From positions 343,444 through 407,443 of the forward strand of contig NZ_JABFNN010000030.1 of NCBI RefSeq assembly GCF_013090115.1: a stretch of 64,000 nucleotides of DNA. Direction: 5' to 3'. Shown one piece after another: positions 17,343 to 25,500 of this stretch. Under the pieces are notes generated by a model. That model ran no database searches, was not told where the DNA came from, and saw only the letters and a program-made list of their open reading frames with translations. The DNA comes from Flagellimonas amphidinii. GTDB taxonomy: Bacteria > Bacteroidota > Bacteroidia > Flavobacteriales > Flavobacteriaceae. The position numbers and the translations under genes were made by a program. The first letter of the stretch is position 1. Each line of letters starts with the position of its first letter.

Positions 17343-18056
17343 TCAAGAAGAAGTTGATTTGAGCAACACATCGCAGAAACCAAATTGAATTTTGGTCTTG
17401 TCCGATGGGTCATCGTAGCTTCGGAAAACCTTTTCTCCAAGTTCAATGTCTATAGAATGATTAAATATAGGTCCATCAAAACAGAAGGTGTGGAACTCAC
17501 CATTTTCGCCACAAGGATCCACGTCAGAAGGCAACTCTTTTAAAAGTTCTCTGGACAGTTCTGCACCCAAAAACGATTCCTCCAATTTGGAGTTGTTGAT
17601 ACAAACAATCACTGTTCTAAAACCAAGTTCAAGAAATTCCATGAAAAGTTCAGTGGTGTCCCTTTTCCATATTGGAAAAACAGCATTGATGTTACGGGTG
17701 GCCAACATTTTTTCGCGATACTCTTTTAAGTCTTCCAGAAAAATATCGCCAAAGGCGGCATGGCTAAATCCTTCTGTGGCCAATTGACCAATTTTGGCAC
17801 CCATTAAAGCATTGTAATCTTCCATACTTGGACTTTCAGGCACCTCAATAATATCCAAAGGAATCCCGATGGCATTCGTTTGGGCCTCGAGTATCTCTTT
17901 TCGCAATCCATGCATGGAAACTCGGTTATGGTGGGCATTTACAGTGGTCAATAACCGTTCAATTTGAAATTCTGGTTGTTGTTGTAAATGATACAAGGCC
18001 AGTGCAGAATCCTTTCCGGAGCTCCAATTGAAAAAGGTTTTGTGTTTTTGGGGCAT
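17343..18056 (-). CDS. Dph6-like PP-loop ATP-binding protein (diphthine--ammonia ligase family)
   Basis: 237 residues. The PP-loop SSGKDSALAL at 12-21 binds ATP for adenylation. The family pattern continues with ESPSMEDYNALMGAKIGQLA, AFGDIFLEDLKEYREKM and the C-terminal GENGEFHTFCFDGPIF. In archaea and eukaryotes this family amidates diphthine on elongation factor 2. Bacteria do not make diphthamide, so the bacterial homologue should use another substrate; the product name is family-based only. It is followed at a distance by a REP-like doublet. Confidence 0.85.
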   Translation of the reverse strand: MPQKHKTFFNWSSGKDSALALYHLQQQPEFQIERLLTTVNAHHNRVSMHGLRKEILEAQTNAIGIPLDIIEVPESPSMEDYNALMGAKIGQLATEGFSHAAFGDIFLEDLKEYREKMLATRNINAVFPIWKRDTTELFMEFLELGFRTVIVCINNSKLEESFLGAELSRELLKELPSDVDPCGENGEFHTFCFDGPIFNHSIDIELGEKVFRSYDDPSDKTKIQFGFCDVLLKSTSS

Positions 18057-18128
18057 GTTTCGAAGATGTAGTTTTGGTTACGATGTGGGCAAAGTAGTTG
18101 TGGAGCGTTTATAAAAGTAATGATTCTT

Positions 18129-18203
18129 GGATTTCTCATCGCTATGCTCCATCGAAATAACAATAGTGTTTTTTGGGTCATTTCGAATGTATGTGAGAAA
18201 TCC
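18129..18203. repeat. REP-like inverted doublet (type B reversed, type A forward)
   Basis: 18129-18162 is a type B copy on the minus strand (ggatttctcatcgctatgct...aaataaca). 18177-18203 is a type A copy on the plus strand (gtcatttcgaatgtatgtga gaaatcc). They point away from each other across a 14-base gap and fill most of the space between the Dph6-like gene and mfd. Confidence 0.85.
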
Positions 18204-18219
18204 CAACTTTCGATATGAT

Positions 18220-21200
18220 TCAGGTTTTTACCTCTCTCTGATGATTTAAAGGCTCCATAACCTTCAGTGCTTTATCAACACTCGTTACCCCAGCAAATAC
18301 CAACAGCAACCGTAGCCCATTGCGGGTCTGTTTTTCTTTAAGCTGACAGATGCCAGGGTTGGCTTGAACATAGTTCAACACTTTGGTGAAGATGGGACTT
18401 TGGTAAAAGTCGGACTGTTGGTCGGCAATAAAATATCCCAAGAACTTGCCCTTTTTAAGGATGACCCGTTCCAACCCAATATGCGTAGCAATCCATTTAA
18501 TACGAACAGAGTTGAGCAAGTCCACCGCCGGTTCTGGGAGTTCCCCAAAACGATCTACCAATTGGATCTCAAACTTTTGAAGCCCTTCCTCATCCTCAAC
18601 TTGGTTGAGTTGGGTGTAGAGGTTCAAACGTTCTGTAATATTATTGATGTAGTCATCAGGAAAGAGCAGTTCAAAATCAGTATCCAATTGAAGGTCCTTC
18701 ACATAAGTTTTTTCTTGGCCTCCTTCCACTTCTTCGTAAAGCTCTTTGAACTCATTTTCTTTGAGTTCCTCAATAGCTTCGGATAGAATTTTTTGATAGG
18801 TCTCAAACCCAATTTCATTAATGAAACCGCTCTGCTCACCACCCAATAGATCCCCCGCACCACGAATCTCTAAATCCTTCATGGCAATATTGAACCCACT
18901 GCCCAGTTCCGTAAATTGTTCCAGGGCTTCAATGCGTTTTCGGGCATCTGTGGTCATGACCTCATACGGTGGGGTGATGAAGAAACAGAACGCCTTTTTG
19001 TTGCTTCGACCTACACGACCACGCATTTGGTGCAGGTCACTCAATCCAAAATTATTGGCATTGTTGATGAAAATGGTGTTGGCATTGGTCACATCCAAAC
19101 CACTTTCCACAATGGTTGTGGACACCAGTACGTCAAATTCCCCATTCATGAAGGCGAGCATCAATTGCTCCAATTTTTTGCCTTCCATCTGTCCATGGCC
19201 GATGCCAATTTTTGCATGAGGGACCAGACGTTGGATCATGCCAGCAACTTCTTTGATGTTTTCAATACGGTTATGGATAAAAAATGTCTGTCCCCCCCGT
19301 TGTATTTCGTAGGAAATAGCGTCTCGAATAATTTCTTCATTGAAACGGATGACCCGACTTTCGATGGGGTAACGGTTGGGGGGTGGGGTATTGATAACAG
19401 AAAGGTCACGGGCGGCCATCAGACTAAATTGAAGTGTTCTGGGAATGGGCGTAGCGGTCAGCGTAAGTACATCCACATTTTCCTTGATGGAACGTAACTT
19501 TTCCTTCACCGAAACCCCAAACTTTTGCTCTTCGTCCACAATGAGCAGTCCCAAATCCTTGAACTGCACATTTTTGTTCACCAATTGGTGCGTACCGATG
19601 ATAATATCGATTTTTCCTTCGCCCAATTGTTCCAAGATGCCCTTTTTTTCCTTGGCACTTCTAAAACGGTTCAGGTAATCCACCTTCACAGGGAGTTCGC
19701 CCAATCTTTTCTTAAAGGTATTGTTGTGCTGAAAGGCCAAAATGGTAGTGGGTACCAAAATGGCCACTTGTTTGCCATTGTCCACGGCCTTAAAAGCTGC
19801 CCGGATGGCCACCTCGGTTTTTCCAAAGCCCACATCCCCACAAATGAGCCGGTCCATGGGCCGCTCACTTTCCATGTCCCTTTTTACATCTTGGGTCGAT
19901 TTTTCCTGGTCCGGAGTGTCTTCATATAAAAATGAAGCTTCCAGTTCGTGTTGTAAATAACTGTCGGGGGCATATTGGAATCCTTTTTCCAGTCGGCGCT
20001 TTGCATAGACTTGGATTAGGTCGAAGGCAATTTTCTTGACTCGGCTCTTGGTCTTTTGCTTCAGTTTTTTCCAGGCTGCGGAACCTAATTTGTAAATTTT
20101 TGGTGGAGCTCCGTCCTTACCGTTGTATTTGGAAATCTTGTGAAGCGAATGGATGCTTACATACAAAATGTCGCGGTCGCCATAGATAAGTTTGATGGCT
20201 TCCTGCTTTTTGCCCTCCACATCTATTTTTTGAAGCCCGCCAAACTTGCCGATACCATGGTCAATATGGGTAACGTAGTCCCCAATCTCCAATTTGTTGA
20301 GTTCCTTGAGGGTGATGGCCTGTTTTTTTGCGTAGCCATTCTTTAGATGGAATTTATGGTATCGCTCAAAGATTTGATGATCGGTATAGCAGGCCAATTT
20401 TAGCTCAAGGTCCACAAATCCTTGATAGATTGGAAAAACTATAGTTTGGTAATGAACCGTTTCATTTACTTCATCAAAAATGTCGTGAAAACGTTTGGCC
20501 TGTTGTTCTGTGGAGCAAAAAATATAGTTGGTAAAACCTGCTTCGTGATTTTCATTAAGATCAGCAATGAGCAGGTCAAATTTTTTGTTGAAAGAGGGTT
20601 GTGGTTTGGTATTGAATTCAATAATTGGGGAGTCATAACCTGTCATCCCGAGCGCAGTCGAGGTAATGTTTGGTATTTCATTTTCTCCAGACTTCTCGAC
20701 TGTGCTCGAAGTGACAGAGGTAGTTCCAATTTCGACTCCGATAAAATGGTGTAGGTCGTCTTTCAGCAAAGCTGAATCCACAAATAACTCTTTGGGCTCT
20801 GCATGTTTTACCTCTTTGCTCAGCTTTTCAAAACTCACTTTGGCTTTTTCAAAGTTGGTATCGATTCGATTGTAGACCAAATCCAAGTTTTTTGAAAAAA
20901 TGATGGTTTTAGAGGCAATGTATTTTAAAAAGCTTTCCCGGGTTTCTTGTAAAAATTTGTTTTCAACATTGGGAATGATGGTTATTTTTTTCACCTTTTC
21001 CAGAGAAAGCTGGGTTTCCACATCAAAAGTTCGGATGCTGTCCACTTCATCCCCAAAAAATTCAATGCGATAAGGCTCATCATGCGAGAACGAAAAGACA
21101 TCCACAATCCCACCACGAACGGAAAACTCTCCCGGCTCAGTTACAAAATCAACCCGCTTGAACTGATATTCAAAAAGTACTTCATTCAAGAAATCCAAGG

Positions 21201-21687
21201 AAAGGGTATCCTCCAGCTTAATTTTGAGGGTGCTCTTGTCCAGCTCCTTTCGGGTGACCACTTTTTCAAAAAGTGCATCAGGGTAGGTGACAATGACCGC
21301 AGGTTTTTTTCTGGAGTTGATGCGGTTGAGCACTTCGGCACGGAGAAGCACGTTTGCATTGTCGGTTTCCTCAATTTGATAGGGCCTTCGATAACTTCCG
21401 GGATAAAAAAGCACATCTTTTTCACCAATCAATTGTTCCAAATCATTGAGGTAATAGGCGGCCTCTTCTTTGTCGTTCAAGATCAGGAGGAACGGGAGTT
21501 CCATCGATTTGAAAAGATGGGAAAAAACAAAGGAAAGCGAAGAACCTACCAGTCCCTTTACAAGTAGTTTTTGGTTTAGGAGAGACTTCTCGACTGCGCT
21601 CGAAGTGACATTTTTGGCAATAGCATCCCCCAGTTTCCGTAGTTGGGGAGACTGTTCAAAAAGTTGGGAAATTGATGTTTGGGTCAA
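18220..21687 (-). CDS. mfd: Transcription-repair coupling factor Mfd, carrying REP-encoded peptide insertions
   Basis: 1155 residues. It has an N-terminal UvrB-like module (residues 1-360, with RVDFVTEPGEFSVRGGIVDV), an RNA-polymerase-interacting domain (LEIGDYVTHIDHGIGKFGGL), helicase motifs (GDVGFGKTEVAIRAAFKAVD, then DEEQKFGV, then LTATPIPRTLQFSL) and a C-terminal TRCF domain. Mfd removes stalled RNA polymerase and recruits excision repair. Two segments are unusual: residues 27-35 (VTSSAVEKS) and about 325-350 (VTSSTVEKS plus ITSTALGMTG) are exactly the in-frame translation of REP-like repeats. Both lie in the degenerate UvrB-like part, so the protein is likely still functional. Confidence 0.97.
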   Translation of the reverse strand: MTQTSISQLFEQSPQLRKLGDAIAKNVTSSAVEKSLLNQKLLVKGLVGSSLSFVFSHLFKSMELPFLLILNDKEEAAYYLNDLEQLIGEKDVLFYPGSYRRPYQIEETDNANVLLRAEVLNRINSRKKPAVIVTYPDALFEKVVTRKELDKSTLKIKLEDTLSLDFLNEVLFEYQFKRVDFVTEPGEFSVRGGIVDVFSFSHDEPYRIEFFGDEVDSIRTFDVETQLSLEKVKKITIIPNVENKFLQETRESFLKYIASKTIIFSKNLDLVYNRIDTNFEKAKVSFEKLSKEVKHAEPKELFVDSALLKDDLHHFIGVEIGTTSVTSSTVEKSGENEIPNITSTALGMTGYDSPIIEFNTKPQPSFNKKFDLLIADLNENHEAGFTNYIFCSTEQQAKRFHDIFDEVNETVHYQTIVFPIYQGFVDLELKLACYTDHQIFERYHKFHLKNGYAKKQAITLKELNKLEIGDYVTHIDHGIGKFGGLQKIDVEGKKQEAIKLIYGDRDILYVSIHSLHKISKYNGKDGAPPKIYKLGSAAWKKLKQKTKSRVKKIAFDLIQVYAKRRLEKGFQYAPDSYLQHELEASFLYEDTPDQEKSTQDVKRDMESERPMDRLICGDVGFGKTEVAIRAAFKAVDNGKQVAILVPTTILAFQHNNTFKKRLGELPVKVDYLNRFRSAKEKKGILEQLGEGKIDIIIGTHQLVNKNVQFKDLGLLIVDEEQKFGVSVKEKLRSIKENVDVLTLTATPIPRTLQFSLMAARDLSVINTPPPNRYPIESRVIRFNEEIIRDAISYEIQRGGQTFFIHNRIENIKEVAGMIQRLVPHAKIGIGHGQMEGKKLEQLMLAFMNGEFDVLVSTTIVESGLDVTNANTIFINNANNFGLSDLHQMRGRVGRSNKKAFCFFITPPYEVMTTDARKRIEALEQFTELGSGFNIAMKDLEIRGAGDLLGGEQSGFINEIGFETYQKILSEAIEELKENEFKELYEEVEGGQEKTYVKDLQLDTDFELLFPDDYINNITERLNLYTQLNQVEDEEGLQKFEIQLVDRFGELPEPAVDLLNSVRIKWIATHIGLERVILKKGKFLGYFIADQQSDFYQSPIFTKVLNYVQANPGICQLKEKQTRNGLRLLLVFAGVTSVDKALKVMEPLNHQREVKT
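20641..20715. repeat. REP-like inverted doublet (type C) inside mfd
   Basis: tgtcatcccgagcgcagtcg ag (20641-20662) and ctcgactgtgctcg aag tgaca (20694-20715) are imperfect reverse complements, 18 of 22 positions, around a 31-base spacer. Both arms keep the mfd frame open and encode residues 325-350. Confidence 0.9.
21583..21613. repeat. REP-like repeat, type C, inside the mfd 5' end
   Basis: agacttctcgactgcgctcg aagtgacattt. On the coding strand it is translated as VTSSAVEKS, residues 27-35 of Mfd. Confidence 0.9.
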
Positions 21688-21743
21688 TCCAAAAACTTTG
21701 CGGCAAATATAAGCTGAATCCTTTTTAGGGAAAGTATTTTTTT

Positions 21744-21817
21744 AGATTTCTCACATTTGTTCTAAATGACACAAATGAGCTTGTCATTTCGATGGAGGGA
21801 AGCGACGAGAAATCTAA
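21744..21817. repeat. REP-like inverted doublet (type A reversed, type B forward)
   Basis: 21744-21773 (agatttctcacatttgttct aaatgacaca) is type A on the minus strand. 21782-21817 (tgtcatttcgatggagggaa gcgacgagaaatctaa) is type B on the plus strand. They are separated by 8 bases. The doublet fills the gap between mfd and pdeM, and its right end supplies the pdeM stop codon. Confidence 0.85.
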
Positions 21818-22449
21818 ACCTTGATTACTGAATCTTCCACAATGGCAAAGACTTCATCTTCCATATTGGGTTGAAGGGTATGGGTTCCCGTAAATTCACC
21901 AAAGGCCGGTAAAATCATCTGATGGTTGTTTTTAAAAAAACAAGGGAGTCTGAGTTTCTGTCTTCCAAATCCTTGCAGTTTAACGGCGGGGTGAATGTGC
22001 CCGCAGAAGGTAAAATGCTCTTTTCGCTCCTCGGGATGATGAGTAAGCAGAAAATCATCGATGATTAATTCTGGAACAACCGCAATGCTCAATTGCTTGT
22101 ATTTTTCTGGAGAGATGATGTCATGGTTCCCGGATACCAAAATAATTTCTGCAGGGGTTTTGGCAACCCAATTTTCGAACAAATCCCATTCCTTGTTCAG
22201 CGAAGAATGAAAAAGATCGCCCAAAAAGCAAATTTGAAAAGGTTCAAAATCAGCTACAATTTTATCTAGCAAAACAAAATTCTTATGAATTGCTTTTCTG
22301 GGAACGGCCGCTCCAAATTTTCGAAAATGGTTCACTTTGCCCAAATGCACATCACTAATGAGCAACATGGATTTGTCCACCCAAAAAATTCCGCCCAAAG
22401 GGTGGAGTTCAAAATTCCCATTTCGGATGGATATCTTCATACCGTTCAA
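21814..22449 (-). CDS. pdeM: Ligase-associated DNA damage response endonuclease PdeM
   Basis: 211 residues. It is a calcineurin-like metallophosphoesterase with all metal motifs: LISDVHLGKVNHFRK (D-x-H), FLGDLFHSS (GD), VSGNHDII (GNHD) and TFCGHIHPAV (GHIHP). The family is defined by co-occurrence with an ATP-dependent ligase, an exonuclease and an Lhr-type helicase in DNA repair. Here the helicase is present 4.5 kb away, separated by the exported nuclease gene; ligase and exonuclease are not in the window. The stop codon TAG at 21814-21816 belongs to a REP-like repeat. Confidence 0.9.
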   Translation of the reverse strand: MNGMKISIRNGNFELHPLGGIFWVDKSMLLISDVHLGKVNHFRKFGAAVPRKAIHKNFVLLDKIVADFEPFQICFLGDLFHSSLNKEWDLFENWVAKTPAEIILVSGNHDIISPEKYKQLSIAVVPELIIDDFLLTHHPEERKEHFTFCGHIHPAVKLQGFGRQKLRLPCFFKNNHQMILPAFGEFTGTHTLQPNMEDEVFAIVEDSVIKV

Positions 22450-22478
22450 AGATACTATCCCAATATTGATTTTAGGTC

Positions 22479-22508
22479 AAAAGAAAACCCCGACCAATTA
22501 GGCCGGGG
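22479..22508 (-). terminator. Terminator of the exported nuclease gene
   Basis: On the minus strand, an 8-bp GC stem (22501-22508 with 22488-22495, one G-T pair) has a 5-base loop and is followed by TTTTCTTTT. It lies 28 bases after the stop at 22537. Confidence 0.88.
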
Positions 22509-22536
22509 CTTGATATTTGGAAAAACTCCAATCTTT

Positions 22537-25500
22537 CTATCTTCTTTTCAGCACAGGAATGGTTGCTTTAACTCTACCGTTGCTAAACACATTGATATAA
22601 TATACTCCTCTTCGGTAACCTTCCATATTTACCAAGGTGGATTCAGTGCCTTCTGGCACATTTAACTGAAGCACAGGTCTTCCCACAAAATTGTAAACCA
22701 CAATTTTGGCGTCTTCAGTAATTGGGCAACCAAAGGACACGTTCACAGATCTAACAAATGGGTTAGGGTAGGCTTTGGCTTTGATTCTGCAGTCCCCAGA
22801 GGAGGTGTCACAGCTTCCTAAAGTGGCTCCCCTTGCCAGAAGAAATTTAGCGGCTCTGGTAGAAACGCATAATTCACGCCCTCTGTGGCATACCAACACT
22901 TTGGGACGCCATGGGTTTCGACCACAACTCACATCCACAGCTTCAACTGTGATGGATTCGGTTATGGAACAACCATTTTCATCGGTTATGGTTACCTCAT
23001 AAGTAGTTGTGTCTTCTGGGCAAACGGTAATGGAATCTCCGGTTTCGCCGGTGCTCCAAACCACCTCATAGTTTCCGGTGCCACCTTCAATGGACAAAAC
23101 TTCCAAAGTAGTGCAGCTCTGAGGTTCATATCCTAAATAAACTGTTGCATCTTCAGTGGTAATCACTGTGAGTTCTTCAGGTTCCGAAACGATGACTTCA
23201 GCTTCGAAAAATTGCATCAGAGCGTCACTGACCAGTACGCTATAGGTGCCGGCTACAAGCCCTGTGGCAGTTTGGGAGGTCTGTCCATCACTCCACATAT
23301 AAGCGTAAGGAGCTACACCTCCACTAACAACAACTGTTGCGGTTCCGTCTGCCTCTCCGAAGCAACTTACATCTGTTGACGCCACAGATTCCAATGTAAA
23401 AGGTTTGAGCATCAATCGAACTGAAACGGGTAAGTGATCGGAAGCGGTACTGGCATAATCTGAATCATAGAACTCGTAGTGTGATTGAGCTGATTGATCA
23501 ATATATCTTGGAGCCACTTCTTCGGTTGCCGAAATGTGGTCAATCATATTCTCTCTAAATACGTAGGAACGGAAACCATTAAGGCTTAGCGTTTCTGTGA
23601 GCACTTCGTAATTTACCCCATCGTCTACGTAACTTTCATAAGAGCTAGTGGTTGAGGTGATATCGGCAACAGTTTCATCTACATCATCGTTATAGTCCCC
23701 CAAGAGCACCAAGTTGCGGTCGGCATAGTAGGTGTCCAAGCTGTCCTTGAGGACTTCTACATCATATTTACGCATATCGTAGCGTAATTGAGCATCGCTA
23801 CTGCCGTTGGCACGAGCGTGCAAGGCAACAAAGTCATAGGTTTCGGTTTCTCCCTCAATGGTGACATCTGCGGTCATCAAAAATGGCAATCGCCCACTGG
23901 CATAAAAGCGATCAGGATCACTAGGGTAATCTGTCAAGGCCGAAGTGTCCCCGCCATTGTAATAAGGATGAATGGATTCCAACAGTACCTTGGTATCGCT
24001 GATGGTCACAGTTTCGGTATTATAGATAAAGCCTACTTTTTGATGGATTCCGGAATCGTTAGGGTATGAAACTGCAGGCGACAGAATAAAATCGTAACCG
24101 GAAAGCTCACTTACCATTTGAGCAAATAGTGCATCATCAGCAATTTCCTGAACTGCCAAAACATCAGGTTGAAGCTGTGCAATTACTGTTTTAACGCTAT
24201 CTTTTTGAATAGCATCGGAATTGGGATTGCCTGAAGCAGGTGAATTGCTTTCGTCGCCAAACCATTCAATGTTCCAAGTAGCGATTTCTAAAGTACTTGC
24301 CTTATCCACTTCTACAGGCAATGTAGGTGGTTCGTAAGTTGGAGCACAAGCTAGGTCGGTACGGATTCTGGGCAACAATTGATATAGGTCGAAATATTTT
24401 CCAACAACACCGATTACTTCACCGCAACTTGTAGGTTGAGCCAAGCCTACCAGACTGGTTACATCGGTATCTATACGTACTTCTCCAGAACCGCTGGAAT
24501 CACTGACTGCATAATTTGAATTTCCAAATAGCAAATCCCCAGGGTTTGGGAAAGTCACATCAATAACACGAACCAATTCAGCAGGGTGCAGACTCAATTC
24601 GGTAAGTGTTACATCCAAAGGCACTATAGGATTGGTAGCGGGTCCATTTGAGGTGAACTCTGTTACGGGACTGATCTGTATTTGCTCATTAAAAGAGCTT
24701 CTAACCCCAGTTATGGTGATGGAATCTCCAATCATAAAAACACCATCTCCATGTACTTGTTCGTCAAAAACCGCAATGGCTCCGGTTTCATCCTGAATAT
24801 ATGCTGAACCAGAAAATTGGTCTGAAACAGTAATGACACCACTTACAGTTACCAAAGTGCCATCTGCTTCAGAACGAGCTGCTGCTATACTGATAAGCTC
24901 GGGATTTTCGTTACTGCTACCACCACCATAAGTGCCGATTGGAAAAGGCAACCCAGCAGTGTCGTTGGTTGTAGTGCCATCTAAAGTATCGATACCGCTA
25001 TAAGTCCAATTGGCAAGTACAAAAGTACTTCCATCTGGTCCAGTACCATCATTTCGGTACGCCCAGCCATCAAGATAATCCCATGCCTGACCACTTCCAT
25101 CAACATTAATATCTCCAAAAACATCAATTACACTACCTTCAAAGAAAAGTTCAATGGCATCATCACCATTGATGGCCGCTGCTGAAGTAGTGTAATCAGG
25201 AGCAAATCCGAAGTAAGATTCAAAACCAGTACTTTCACTGGCGATATAGATAAAAGTTCCTGCGGAAGCACTTACTGCTGGAAAAGTGAATTCTTCACCA
25301 TCAGTGCCACCACCATTATTGGCAGAACCGATGCCATAGGTGCTCAAGTCGGCAATATCATTATTTACGTACAGTTCAATAGCTTTGGGAACGCCACCAG
25401 AAAGAGGTCCATCCACTACACCAGTGATTAACAAGTCGGGGCCATAAGCGCCTAGAGGAAACGGAGTGGTTGCCAAATCGTTGGATGTGGCACCGTCCAA

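Noticed and set aside
7218..21817. REP-like repeats as ends of insertion sequences
   Set aside because: No transposase frame lies between any pair and no target-site duplications were noticed.
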